Source: Nostoc sp. T09 (GTDB lineage Bacteria; Cyanobacteriota; Cyanobacteriia; Cyanobacteriales; Nostocaceae). From it: a stretch of 64,000 nucleotides of DNA. Location: NCBI RefSeq assembly GCF_002154695.1, contig NZ_MTAV01000002.1, forward strand, positions 124,001 through 188,000, read 5' to 3'. The notes under the pieces were generated by a model, which saw nothing but the letters and a program-made list of their open reading frames with translations, was not told where the DNA came from and did no database searches. This document shows positions 33,650 to 45,500 of this stretch, piece after piece. Numbering within the stretch: the stretch's first letter is position 1; every line of letters begins with the position of its first letter. The translations under genes were made by a program, and so were the position numbers.

Positions 33650-35599
33650 TTAGAGGTTTTCATCTCGGTGGTCAACAATGATCACAGCAGGTTCTTCTCT
33701 ATGGAATTTACCTGGATGATTGGTGTGAGAAGTATCAACAACTGCTCTGTCGTGGTGATCCACTCTATCTACATCAGTGGCGTCATAAACTGCGAATTCT
33801 TCAATTCCGCGACGTTTGAGAACAGTTTCAGCTTGATGGATTTCTGATTCTGTACCATCGACGGTAACGATGTAGTCGCCTCTTTGGAAGCGATCGCTAT
33901 AAACTCGTGCCCGATTTTCGGGAATTCCTAAGCCAACCAGTCCACCTGTAATCCCGCCTGCTGCTGCACCCACAGCACCACCAGCCACTGTTGTAGCTAA
34001 AGCAGTAGCCACAGCACCACCTGCAATTACAGGGCCGATTCCGGGAATTGCTAAAGCACCAAGACCAACCAACAGACCGCCCAAACCGCCGAGAGCTGCA
34101 CCTGTAGCTGCGCCAGCTTTTGCACCTTCGTCAGCTTTATTGCCTGTGCCGACGTTTCTATCTACACCAGTATTCACGCCACCAGTGTTCACGCCAGCAA
34201 TGCGATCGCCGTCAGTATGTTTTGCAATGATCGAGACTCGACTCATGGGGAAACCAGCATCTCGCAGCTCGCTTAGTGCTGCTTCTGCATCGCGGCGGTG
34301 CGCAAACACACCAATTGCTCTTCTATTTAAACCAACATTGCCAACTGGTCTGTCATGGCCAATTGCTTTGTCGTGGTGATGATGCGCCGTATCATCTATA
34401 TCTGTGCCGTCATAAACTGCGAATTCTTCGATTCCCCGCCGTTTGAGAATAGCTTCAGCTTGATGAATTTCCGATTCCGTACCATCAACGATGACTACAT
34501 AGTCGCCTCTTTGGAAGCGATCGCTATAAACTCGTGCCCGGTTTTCGGGAATTCCTAAGCCCACAAGTCCACCTGTAATCCCGCCTGCGGCTGCACCGAC
34601 AGCACCACCAGTTACTGCTGTTGCCAAAGCGGTAGCTGCTGCGCCACCTGCAATTACAGGACCGACTCCAGGTATTGCTAAAGCACCAAGACCAACCAAC
34701 AGACCGCCCAAACCACCGAGAGCTGCACCTGTAGCTGCGCCGGCTTTTGCACCTTCATCAGCTTTATTGCCTCTGCCGACGTTTCTATCTACGCCAGTAT
34801 TTACGTCAGTGGTGTTCACGCCAGCAATGCGATCGCCGTCATTATGTTTGGCAATGATCGAGACTCGACTCATGGGAAAACCAGCATCTCGCAACTCAGT
34901 TAGTGCTGCTTCTGCATCGCGGCGGTGCGCAAACACACCAATCGCCCTTCTATTTCTGTGAACATCCCCATGAGTGCCAACGGGAGTATGAGCAACATCG
35001 CTGACTACACGATCCCTATGAGTACCAACAGCAGCAGCCGGAACATCATATTCACTGCGTGGTCGGTCATAAACATTGAACTCTTCGATATTCCAGCGTC
35101 TGAGAATTGGTTCAGCTCGAGCAATTTCTTCGTCTGTTCCATCTACTATTACGAGATAGCCGCCTCGCTCTACTCGTTCGTTGTAATATCTGGCTCGCTC
35201 TTCAGGGATTCCTAAACCAATTAATCCGCCAAGTAAACTACCAGCCGCTGCACCAATACCCGCACCAGCTATAGTTGTAGCCAACGCTGTGGCTGCTGCT
35301 CCAGCCAGCATAATGGGTCCAATTCCAGGTATTGCTAAAGTGCCCAGCCCTACCAATAAGCCAGTTAAACCACCTAAAGCACCACCGGAAACTGCGCCGA
35401 CTTTTGCACCTTCATCAGATTTATCGCCAACCCTCTCTTCTACCGGAGTGCCAGCAATTTCACCATTATGGTTTCCATCTCTTGCAATTACAGATACTCT
35501 ATCCATAACAATGCCAGCATTACCCAACTCGCGAAGTGCATGTTCAGCATCACTACGATTATGAAATACGCCTATAGCACGTCTAGTTACTACAGCCAT
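33650..35599 (-). CDS. three-unit YflT/GsiB-type stress protein with glycine-zipper segments
   Basis: A 649-residue protein made of three homologous units at residues about 6-178, 216-397 and 425-606. Each begins RRAIGVF-x-R-DAE-AL-EL (the YflT/general stress protein 17M fold), has a KADEGAKAGAATGAALGG-type acidic lead into a Gly/Ala-rich double hydrophobic helix (LLVGLGALAIPGIGPVIAGG), and ends GLGIPENRARVYSDRFQRG then YVVIVDGTESEI. Units 2 and 3 are nearly identical; unit 1 is diverged. His/Asp-rich linkers join them (HHHHD near 407). The glycine-zipper helices suggest membrane insertion or oligomerisation. Function is not established; YflT is a general-stress protein in Bacillus. Confidence 0.8.
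   Translation of the reverse strand: MAVVTRRAIGVFHNRSDAEHALRELGNAGIVMDRVSVIARDGNHNGEIAGTPVEERVGDKSDEGAKVGAVSGGALGGLTGLLVGLGTLAIPGIGPIMLAGAAATALATTIAGAGIGAAAGSLLGGLIGLGIPEERARYYNERVERGGYLVIVDGTDEEIARAEPILRRWNIEEFNVYDRPRSEYDVPAAAVGTHRDRVVSDVAHTPVGTHGDVHRNRRAIGVFAHRRDAEAALTELRDAGFPMSRVSIIAKHNDGDRIAGVNTTDVNTGVDRNVGRGNKADEGAKAGAATGAALGGLGGLLVGLGALAIPGVGPVIAGGAAATALATAVTGGAVGAAAGGITGGLVGLGIPENRARVYSDRFQRGDYVVIVDGTESEIHQAEAILKRRGIEEFAVYDGTDIDDTAHHHHDKAIGHDRPVGNVGLNRRAIGVFAHRRDAEAALSELRDAGFPMSRVSIIAKHTDGDRIAGVNTGGVNTGVDRNVGTGNKADEGAKAGAATGAALGGLGGLLVGLGALAIPGIGPVIAGGAVATALATTVAGGAVGAAAGGITGGLVGLGIPENRARVYSDRFQRGDYIVTVDGTESEIHQAETVLKRRGIEEFAVYDATDVDRVDHHDRAVVDTSHTNHPGKFHREEPAVIIVDHRDENL
33782..34327 (-). 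repeat. intragenic direct repeat, unit 3 of the YflT-like gene
   Basis: A 546-bp segment nearly identical to 34409-34954, offset by 627 bp (209 codons). The high identity indicates recent duplication or gene conversion. Confidence 0.8.
34409..34954 (-). repeat. intragenic direct repeat, unit 2 of the YflT-like gene
   Basis: Partner of 33782-34327. Both contain the same internal HIP1-bearing stretch coding for SDRFQRGDY. Confidence 0.8.
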
Positions 35600-36141
35600 T
35601 TGTTTCTCCTAAATAAGAAAATCACTTAAACAGCTAATTTATTAAGCTCACTAAGCCTATTTATGCTTTATTTTTAATTATTTTTCATCAATCATTCGGC
35701 AGAAATTATTTATCTATCATTGGATATAGATAAGCTAATTAATCTGTTAAATAATCGCCAGAAATATTGACTCAAAATCTATTTTTATAGGTTGTTTGTC
35801 TATAAAAAACGCAGTATCTCTAGCTATTATTAAGGTTTTTACTATATATGGAGATATTTTTTATAAGCTTAAATAAATAAACCAATTTTTCTTAATATGT
35901 CATTGTTTTTTAATCAAAGTTTTATATTAAATCAGATTTTTCTCCGGATAAATAGTTTTTATTACGAATTAATAAAATCAACATTGATATATATACCTAA
36001 TCATTGAGAAGTATAACTTTTGGTTGATAAATTTATTACTTAAGAAAGTGTATGTACCTAATAACTGCTTCCTAGACTGATAAATAAGCCATTTCCTAGA
36101 GAAATGGAATTTCAACCATCGAACGTAAGAGAGATAATTCT
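35600..36141. other. AT-rich divergent promoter region
   Basis: About 540 nt with no open frame, very AT-rich, separating the divergent YflT-like gene and the 98-residue-repeat protein gene. It holds a hairpin TTTTTATAG / CTATAAAAA (35783-35791 and 35801-35809). Long AT-rich leaders suggest regulated promoters on both sides, but no known operator was recognised. Confidence 0.5.
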
Positions 36142-39100
36142 ATGTTTCAAACTTTTGAAACTATGTTGAGATGGGACTGGCTACCGTTGGGAATAACAAG
36201 CACTAACACATTGCCAGAAGTTATAAATCCAGAAACAGTGCCACTTGTCTTTTCAGGTTCTAAATTTTTAGTGGCATTCTTGGCTGGTACTTTGATAGCA
36301 TTGGCTTTCCAATTACTGTTAACAAACTTTTCTGTAGCTGTAGGGATCTCATCCTGGGACATTGATGCAGATGACGATGATGATCGCTCAGAAAGTTTGG
36401 GCCATACAATTCGCAAAGTAGAAGCTAAAGTTGGTTTGTGGGCATTAATCACTGCTAGCATCGCGTTATTTATTGCTTGTTTTTTAGCGGTGAAACTAAC
36501 TTTTATTCAAAGCGCTCTTTTCGGAGCCATTATCGGTGTAGTTATCTGGTCTGCCTTTTTCACATTGGTAGTTTGGTTAGGTTCATCGACAGTAGGTTCC
36601 TTAATTGGTTCTCTTGCTAACACCTTTACTTCTGGCTTGCAAGCCCTGACGGGGACAGCGACTGCTGGGATCAGTGCAAATGTGGCGAAAAGACAGATGG
36701 TTTCCACTGCTGAGGAAATCACATCTGCTGTGCGGCGAGAATTAACTTCAGGTTTTGACCCTGACAGTATTAGGAATACACTACAAAGTTCTTTAAATTC
36801 TCTGCAAATACCAAACCTAGATTTAAAACAAATTCGCTCTCAATTTGATCAAATACTCAGCGATGTTGATTTGCAAGGAATCGCTAATAGTGATGCACTA
36901 CGCAATATAAATCGCCAGACATTTGTTGATTTAATTAGCGAGCGCTCAAATTTATCTCTAGGCGATATCAATAAGATTGCCGAGCAATTAGAAGCTGCTT
37001 GGCAACAAGCTTCATCACGCAGAAATCCCACTGAGCAAGTAATTAATTTGCTCAAATCTGCCACTCCTGAAGAATTAAATTCCGAAAATTTAGGCGAGCG
37101 ACTTCAGCAATTAGTGAGTGTTGGAGGCGGAAGGGGAAATGGCAATGGTAGCAATGGTGTACTCAAGCAAGCTGTTCAATATGGAGTGAGTGCGGCTGCC
37201 CCATTAGTATTAGATCGGACTAACCTCTCTAATATAGATCTGGGGAAAATTACGAATCAGTTGCAAAAACTGAAAGACAAAGTTCAAGATATAGACGTTG
37301 AGAAAATCACCCACGAACTGCAACAGTTCACAGATAAAACTACTGAGCAAGTAGCGCAGAAATTACCAACATCAAGCCGCAACAATATTAAACAAGATGT
37401 AGAAGATTACATCACAAATTCTTTTCCTTGGCATTTTAACCGCCTGACGATCAAAGATGAATTCCAAGATATCATCTACGATCCACAAGCAGATCCTGCA
37501 ACTACGCGCAGAGAGTTAGAAGAAATCAATCAAGAGTATCTAAGCGAATTGCTAATCCGGCGAAGCGATCTCAGTGAAGCGAGGGTGAAAGAAATTGTCC
37601 AGCAGCTAGAAAGTATTCGCCAAGAAGTTTTAGAAACTGTGCAACAAGGTACAGCAAAAAAACAATGGCAAGATGTGCGTACCCAGATTGAAAATTATCT
37701 GCGTTCGACGGGGAAAGAGGAACTTACACCCGAAAATATTCAGCATAATTTTGTGGATTTGTTAGAAGATCCAGAAGCTGGGTTTGCAGAATTAAGCGAT
37801 CGCTTCTCGCAATTTGATCGTGAGATATTTGTCCAAGTGCTCCAGCAACGTCAAGATCTCAGCGACGAGGAAGCTAATAATATTGTTAGTCAACTCGAAA
37901 GCACTCGCGACTCTGTATTAAATAGTGCTAGAGAACTCCAAGACCAAGCACAAGCCAAAACTGCTGAACTGCGCCAAAGAGTAGAAGAGTATCTGCGGAA
38001 TACTAATAAGGAAGAACTTAATCCTGAAGGTATCAAACGCGATTTTAGAACTTTACTCGAAGATCCACAAGCAGGAATTTCTGCGTTGCGCGATCGCCTA
38101 TCGCAATTTGACCGCGATACTTTGGTACAATTGCTCTCTCAGCGTCAAGATTTGAACGAAGAGCAGGTTAATCAAATTATCGATCAGCTAGAAGGTGTAC
38201 GGGATAACATCCTGCAAGCACCCCAAGCATTAGCAGGTAAAGCTAAAGAACAATACGAACAAACTAGCGCCAAAATTGCAGAATATCTGCGTAATACCAA
38301 TCTCGAAGAACTTAACCCAGAAGGTATCAGACGAGATTTAGAAACTCTACTAGCCGATCCGAAACAAGGTGCTGCGGCTTTACGCGATCGCCTATCGCAA
38401 TTTGATCGCGATACTTTGGTACAACTCCTTAGCCAACGCGGAGACTTGAGCGAAGACCAAGTTAATCAGACAATCGATCAAGTCCAAGAAGCGATTAGTA
38501 GTATTGTCAAAGCACCACAACGCTTGGCAAACCGCACCACGCAACGGGTTGTAGATTTTAGCAAGACTCTAGAAAATTACCTGCGTCACACTAATAAAGA
38601 AGAACTCAACCCTGAAGGTATCAAGCGCGATTTGCAACTGCTGCTGCAAGATCCACGATTGGGAATTGGCAATTTAAGCGATCGCCTCGCTAGATTCGAC
38701 CGTTCGACAATTGTGAGTTTGCTATCGCAACGCGAGGACATCTCAGAAGAGGAAGCCAACCGCATTGTCGATCAAATCGAGTCTGTGCGCGATTCCTTGA
38801 GTCAGCAATATCAGCAGATTCAGCAAAAAGTCCAATCGGTGATTGATGGTTCCTTTGGTAGAATTCGCGAGTATCTCAACTCCTTAGATCGTCCCGAACT
38901 TAACTACGAAAATATTCAGCAAGACTTTGCTAAAGTGTTTGACGATCCGCAAGCCGGATTTGAAGCTTTGCGCGATCGCCTCAGCCACTTTGATCGTGAC
39001 ACCTTAGTTGCGATTCTCAGTTCGCGCCGCGATATTTCCCAAGAAGATGCTAACCGCATCATCGATCAAGTAGAAGCAGCGCGAGATAGCGTACTACATC

Positions 39101-39297
39101 GCGCCGAACGCATCCAAGAAGAAGCGCAAAAACGCATCAAAGCAATTCAACATCAAGCTAAAAAGCAAGTTGAAGAAACCAAAAAATCCGTTGCAACTGC
39201 TGCTTGGTGGCTATTTGGTACAGCTTTGACTTCTCTTGTAGCGAGTGCGATCGCTGGAGTCATAGCCGCCACAGGTGGTTTAAACTTCATCAGCTAA
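36142..39297 (+). CDS. large membrane protein with at least five 98-residue repeats, function unknown
   Basis: A 1051-residue protein. Membrane segments lie at about 40-68, 98-118, 122-160 and 1019-1045, so both ends are membrane-embedded and the roughly 850 residues between form one soluble, highly charged helical domain. Residues 516-985 hold five regular repeats with the pattern YLR-T-KEEL-PE-I--D---LL-DP-AG---L-DRLS-FDRDTLV-LLSQR-D-SEE--N-I-DQ-E--RD; a degenerate sixth occurs at about 419-497 and a weaker one at 195-290. HIP1 octamers occur at the same point of every repeat, spaced exactly 294 bp. An acidic stretch (DIDADDDDD) lies at 73-81. It is transcribed divergently from the YflT-like stress gene and is followed by a strong terminator. 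I do not recognise the family; general annotations as a transporter are not supported. Confidence 0.8.
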   Translation: MFQTFETMLRWDWLPLGITSTNTLPEVINPETVPLVFSGSKFLVAFLAGTLIALAFQLLLTNFSVAVGISSWDIDADDDDDRSESLGHTIRKVEAKVGLWALITASIALFIACFLAVKLTFIQSALFGAIIGVVIWSAFFTLVVWLGSSTVGSLIGSLANTFTSGLQALTGTATAGISANVAKRQMVSTAEEITSAVRRELTSGFDPDSIRNTLQSSLNSLQIPNLDLKQIRSQFDQILSDVDLQGIANSDALRNINRQTFVDLISERSNLSLGDINKIAEQLEAAWQQASSRRNPTEQVINLLKSATPEELNSENLGERLQQLVSVGGGRGNGNGSNGVLKQAVQYGVSAAAPLVLDRTNLSNIDLGKITNQLQKLKDKVQDIDVEKITHELQQFTDKTTEQVAQKLPTSSRNNIKQDVEDYITNSFPWHFNRLTIKDEFQDIIYDPQADPATTRRELEEINQEYLSELLIRRSDLSEARVKEIVQQLESIRQEVLETVQQGTAKKQWQDVRTQIENYLRSTGKEELTPENIQHNFVDLLEDPEAGFAELSDRFSQFDREIFVQVLQQRQDLSDEEANNIVSQLESTRDSVLNSARELQDQAQAKTAELRQRVEEYLRNTNKEELNPEGIKRDFRTLLEDPQAGISALRDRLSQFDRDTLVQLLSQRQDLNEEQVNQIIDQLEGVRDNILQAPQALAGKAKEQYEQTSAKIAEYLRNTNLEELNPEGIRRDLETLLADPKQGAAALRDRLSQFDRDTLVQLLSQRGDLSEDQVNQTIDQVQEAISSIVKAPQRLANRTTQRVVDFSKTLENYLRHTNKEELNPEGIKRDLQLLLQDPRLGIGNLSDRLARFDRSTIVSLLSQREDISEEEANRIVDQIESVRDSLSQQYQQIQQKVQSVIDGSFGRIREYLNSLDRPELNYENIQQDFAKVFDDPQAGFEALRDRLSHFDRDTLVAILSSRRDISQEDANRIIDQVEAARDSVLHRAERIQEEAQKRIKAIQHQAKKQVEETKKSVATAAWWLFGTALTSLVASAIAGVIAATGGLNFIS
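37687..39096 (+). repeat. five coding repeats with exact 294-bp period
   Basis: The octamer GCGATCGC occurs at 37796, 38090, 38384, 38678 and 38972, each exactly 294 bp apart, always encoding the DR of SDRF or RDRL. The flanking repeat codons have diverged much more than the octamer. Confidence 0.9.
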
Positions 39298-39360
39298 ACG
39301 TTGGGATATCTATAAATATGTAATTCCGTTGCCTAAGTCTGCGGAATTCATAAAACACAA

Positions 39361-39411
39361 AATAAGCCTGCTTCACCTACATTCCAGGTTGTGAGCAGGC
39401 TTATTTTTTTC
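39361..39411 (+). terminator. strong rho-independent terminator
   Basis: Perfect 12-bp stem AATAAGCCTGCT / AGCAGGCTTATT with an inner CACCT/AGGTT extension, ending in a run of nine T-rich bases. It follows the repeat-protein gene by 63 nt. Confidence 0.88.
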
Positions 39412-39569
39412 TAAAGATTTAGTTTTATTTAGCTATCAAAAGTTAATCGATTGGTCTGGGAATCATTATATGGGTTCATCAAAGCCTTGATAGAACTTAA
39501 ATTGTTCTATCTTACGCCCTCAAACTCATATCCAGTTCAACTTAATTATATTTATACTTAACAAAAACG

Positions 39570-42500
39570 ATGCTAATACTTCCTGGGTATATTTTCGTAG
39601 AAACTTTAAATGAAGGCATTGATAGCGTTGTTTATCGCGCCATCAAACAGGTAGATCAAACCGCAGTCATCATTAAAGCACTTAAAGCTGAATATCCCAC
39701 CTTAAAAGAGTTAACCGGACTGAGACTTGAATATCAAGTGCTTAACACCTTAAAAGGTATTGCCGGAGTTATTCAGCCGTTAAGTTTAGAAAAGCATCAA
39801 AACGGATTTGCACTAGTTTTAGAGGATTTAAGCGCGATATCACTCAAGCATTTTATCGATACACATCAATTATCATTAAAAAATTTCCTACTTATAGCTA
39901 CTCAATTAGCATCTGCTTTAGCAAATATTCATAATCAGCAAGTTATTCATAAAGATATCAAGCCACAAAATATTATTATTAATCCAGAAAATCTCACTGT
40001 TAAACTCATCGACTTTAGTATTGCCTCACATTTATCTAGAGAAAACCCAACTGTCAGCAACCCCAACTTAATCGAAGGCACACTTGCCTATATGTCTCCT
40101 GAGCAAACTGGCAGAATGAATCGGTCACTTGATTATCGTACCGATTTTTATTCTTTAGGAGTCACCTTTTATCAAATGCTGACTGGTTTGCTACCTTTTG
40201 ATAGCAACGATCCACTAGAAATCATTCACTCCCACATTGCAAAAACTCCTGCTTCACCTCACAAGATTAATTCAGAAATTTCTTCAGTACTTTCAGAGAT
40301 CATTATGAAACTTTTAGCTAAGACGGCTGAAGATAGATATCAAAGCGCCTTGGGGTTAAAAGCAGATTTACAATTATGTCTACAGCAGTTAGAAAACAAT
40401 GGTCAAATTGATGAATTTACGATTGGACAATTAGATTTATCTAGCCAATTTATCATTCCCCAAAAACTGTATGGTAGGGAAGCAGAAGTCAATACATTAT
40501 TAAATGCGTTTGAGCGTATCAGCAACGGTCAAACAGAGATGATGCTAGTATCAGGATACTCTGGAATTGGTAAATCTTCTTTAGTAAATGAAATTCATAA
40601 GCCAATTGTCCGCCAGAGGGGATATTTTATTTCAGGTAAATTTGATCAGTTTAAACGGAATATTCCTTATGCTTCATTAATTCAAGCTTTTCAAGAATTA
40701 ATGCGGCAACTGTTAACAGAAAGTGCTGAATCTTTAGTAGTTTGGAAATCTAAACTATTAGCATCACTCGGTCAAAATGGACAGATAATTATAGATGTGA
40801 TACCAGAAGTAGAAAGGATTATTGGTTCTCAGCCAGCGGTATTACAATTAGGCGCATCAGAATCGCAAAATCGTTTCAATCGGGTATTTCAACAGTTTAT
40901 TCATATCTTTACTAAACGAGAACATCCTCTAGTTTTATTTTTAGATGATTTACAATGGGCAGATTCAGCTTCTTTGAAGTTAATCGAGCTAATTATTACC
41001 GACGCAGATAGCGAATATTTATTATTAATTGGAGCTTATCGTGATAATGAAGTCAATGCAACTCATCCTTTAGTTCATACCCTAGAGCAAATTCGGTTAA
41101 TTAAGAATACCATCAATAATATTGTTCTCACAACTTTGAATAGTGATTGTGTTAATCAGTTAGTTGCAGATACTCTACGTAGCAGCAATGTAGCAGTAAA
41201 ATCGCTAGCTGAGTTAGTATTTAACAAAACCCAAGGCAATCCCTTTTTCTTAACTCAATTACTCAAATATCTGTACCAAGAAAATTTAATAAACTTTAAT
41301 TTTTTGGAAGGTAGATGGCAATGGGATATTGAGCAGCTAAAAGATATTAACAATACAGATAATGTTGTTGACTTGATGGTTAGCCAAATTCAAAAGCTAT
41401 CATCACGAACAATTAACATTTTAAAAATAGCGGCTTGTATTGGAGATAAATTTACTTTAGAAGTTTTGGCAACTGTTAATCAAACAAGTCAGTCGCAAAC
41501 AGCAGCAGATTTATGGGAAGCTCTGCAAGAAGGTTTAATTTTTACCTTAAGTGATTTATACAAAATACCCCTATTATTTGATCGAGAGGAAATAGAAAAT
41601 AGGGTAGATAAAGTAGGAAAATTAATTCATACATCTCAAACAATCACATACAGATTTTTGCATGATAGAGTACAGCAAGCGGCATATTCTCTGATTCCCG
41701 ATGAGCAGAAGAAAACAACACACCTGAGAATAGGTCAATTACTGCTGCAAAATACTACACCAGAAGAACGCAAAGAAAATATATTTGCACTAGTTAATCA
41801 ACTCAATTACGGTGCAGATTTACTAATATCTAAAACAGAAAAATATGAACTCGCTGAACTCAACCTCATCGCTGGTAAAAGAGCAAAAGCAGCCACAGCG
41901 CACGATTCCGCCATCAAATATTTGCAAGTTGGTTTAGGACTGTTAGCAGAAGAAAGCTGGCAGAGTCAGTACGACCTAACATTAGCACTGTACTCAGAAG
42001 CAGCAGAGACAGCTTTTTTGAGCGGTGATTTTGAAGGAATGCAGAGATTCGTTGAGATAGTACAAAACTGCGCTAAAACGCTGCTGGACAAAGTAAAAGT
42101 GTATGAAGTCCAAATGCAAGCTTACATGGGGCAGAACAGGCTGCTAGAAGCGGTTAATACAACGCTAGAAGTATTAAAGCTTTTAGGCGTGGAGTTTACA
42201 CAAAAGCCGAACGCGTCAGATATTGGGCAGGCACTAGGAGAAACTGCGGCAATTTTGAACGGGAAGCGAATTGAGAATTTAGTTGATCTGCCTCAAATGA
42301 CTGATCCCTATAAACTAGCAGCCATAAGACTTTTATCAAGTATCTTTGCTCCTGCATACATTGCAGCTCCAGAACTGTTGCCCTTGACGGTGTGCAAACA
42401 AGTACATTTATCCGTCCAATATGGTAATGCTTCCGTTTCTCCCTTTGCTTATGCCAATTATGGTTTTCTTCTTTGTGCCATTGTAGGAGATATTGATTCA

Positions 42501-45500
42501 GGTTATCAGTTCGGTCAATTAGCTTTAAATCTAGTATCAAAGTTAAATGCTCAAGAAATCAAAGCCAAGACAGTCTTTATAGTAAATCTATTTATCCGAC
42601 ATTGGAAAGAGCATCTGAAAGAAACCTTAGAGCCTTTAGTGTCAGGTTACTCTAGTGGCATGGAGACAGGAGATTTAGAATATGCAGGCTATGGTCTACT
42701 ACAGTACTCCTGTTTAGCTTACTTTAGCGGCAAAGAACTGACTGTTCTTGAAAGAGAGATAGCAAGAAACAAAGATGCTATTCATAAAATCAAGCAAGAA
42801 ACAGCGCTTAATTATATAGAAATCTATTGGCAGGCTACCTTAAATCTGCTCGGAAAAAGTGAAAATCCCTGCCTTCTAAAGGGTGAAGCCTGCGATGAGC
42901 AGATCAGGTTGCCACTGCACCAGCAAGCGAACGACAATGCGGGAGTTGGCTACATATATTTGAACAAATTTTTACTTTGTTATTGGTTTGAAAATTATTC
43001 GGAAGCAATTGAGAATATCGCTATAGCAGAGAAGTATTTAGATGCAGTGGTAGGAATGCCTCTTGTTCCTCTATTTCATTTTTACGATTCTTTAGTACGG
43101 CTAGCGGTGTATCCCGATACTCCAGAGTCAGAGCAGCAGAAAATTCTCGATCGCGTCCAAGCTAATCAAGAAAAAATGCAAAAATGGGCGCATCATGCCC
43201 CAATGAATCATCTGCACAAATTCTATCTAGTGGAGGCAGAACGACATCGAGTTTTAGGTGAAAAAGTAGAGGCAATAGAAAACTACGAGAAAGCGATCGC
43301 ACTTGCTAAAGAAAACCAGTACATCAGCGAAGAAGCCCTCGCTCACGAACTCGCCGCCAAATTTTATCTGTCATGGGGTAAACAAACCATTGCCCGTACA
43401 TACATGACTAATGCTTACCACGCCTATAGCCATTGGGGAGCGATCGCTAAAGTCAAAGATTTGGAATCAAAATACCCGCAGTTAATTACGCGTAGACACG
43501 AAGTGGCTTGTCGTGAGACATCGCAGAACATCGCCAATATCAATACAGAAAATACCCTGACAAAAATAGCTACGACTGGAAGTAATTCTCAAGTTCTTGA
43601 TTTAGCCACAGTCATGAAAGCTTCTCAAGCTCTGTCTGGCGAAATTGTTTTGAGTAAGTTACTGGCTAAATTAATGAAAATTGTGCTGGAAAATGCTGGC
43701 GCTCAAACTGGATACTTAATTTTAGAAATAGATGGCAGTTTGCTCATAGAAGCAAAAGCATCAGTAGAACAGGAGAATGTGATTGTTATGCAATCACAGC
43801 CAGTATCTACTAGTAGTGAATTACCTGTATCAATAATTAATTATGTAGCCAGAACCCAAGAAAACGTTTTATGCAGTAATACAACTTGTGAGGGCATTTT
43901 TACGACAGATCCTTATATTGTTCACCAAAAACCTAAATCAGTCTTATGCACGCCACTCCTGCATCAAGGAAAACTTAGCGGCATTCTCTACCTAGAAAAT
44001 AATCTCACACCAGAAGCTTTTACCCCAGATAGATTAGAAATCTTAAAACTTTTATCTTCGCAAGCCGCAATTGCTATTGAAAATGCTCGCCTCTACAGTG
44101 ATTTAGCGATAGCTAACGCCACTTTAGAAGCAAAAGTTCAAGAGCGAACCCAGGAATTACAAGAAAAAAATGTACATTTGCAAAAAGCCGAAGCAGCAGC
44201 GCAATCTGCTAATCATGCGAAAAGCGAATTTTTAGCGAATATGAGTCATGAACTCCGCACGCCGCTAAATGGCATTTTAGGTTACACTCAAATCCTGCAA
44301 CGAGATAAAGATATAACTAATTCTCAAAAAGATGGATTGAAGATTATTTATCAGTGCGGAGATCATCTCTTAAACCTGATTAATGAAGTTTTAGATTTAT
44401 CCAAAATTGAAGCGCGGAAAATGGAATTGTATCCTACAGAGTTTCATTTTCCTGAATTTCTGGAAGGAATTGCGGAAATTTGTCGAATTCGCGCTCAACA
44501 AAAAGGCATTGATTTAATTTATCAGCCAATAACTAAATTACCTCAAGGAGTGAAAGCTGATGAAAAACGGTTGCGACAAGTTTTAATTAATTTACTCGGT
44601 AATGCTGTGAAGTTTACAGAAGTCGGTGAAGTAACTTTAAAAGTTGGCTATCAGAATAATAAAATTCGGTTTCAGGTAGAAGATACAGGAGTTGGGATGG
44701 CTCCTGAACAATTAGAAGACATATTTTTGCCTTTTCACCAAGTAGGTGAGAACAATCGCAAAGTAGAAGGTACAGGCTTAGGATTATCTATTAGTCGCAG
44801 ATTAGTGCAAATGATGGGAGGAGAAGTTCAAGTTCAAAGTACTTTAGGGAAAGGTAGTGTTTTCTTCTTTGATTTAGAATTACCAGAAATTGAACAATCT
44901 CCAGAGTCAGTTAAAGCAATAACTCAAAATATTATCGGTTATAAAGGTAAAAAACGCACAATAATTGTTGCTGATGATAAGTTAGAGAATCGGTCAATTT
45001 TAGTGAATATGCTAGCTGCCTTAGGATTTGAAGTTGTAGAAGCTGTTGATGGGCAAGATTGCTTAAATAAAGCAGCAGAATTACCGATAGATTGTATATT
45101 AATGGATTTGATGATGCCAACATTAAGCGGTTTGGAAGCAACTCGCAGAATTAGGCGATCGCCTGAACTTAAGAATATTATAGTTTTGGGAACATCTGCT
45201 AGTGTTTTTGATTTCGATCAACAAAAAAGCAAAGAAATTGGCTGTAACGACTTTATTCCTAAACCTATTCGGATATCAGAACTTTTTACCAAGTTGCAAA
45301 TTTATTTAGATTTAGAATGGATTTATGAAGAGTCAACAGCAGTTGCTCATACTCAATCTAATTCTGGAGAACAAAATTTGATATTTCCCCCATCTGAGGA
45401 AATAGCTGCTCTGTTAAAATTAGCCTGGCAAGGCGATCTAAAAGAAATTATTGAACAGGCATCTCGCTTACAACAATCAAATGTTCAATATCTTCCTTTC

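Noticed and set aside
34140-35564. Long frames antisense to the YflT-like gene
   Set aside because: Shadow frames of a repetitive Gly/Ala-rich gene; they repeat in step with its units and lack start signals.
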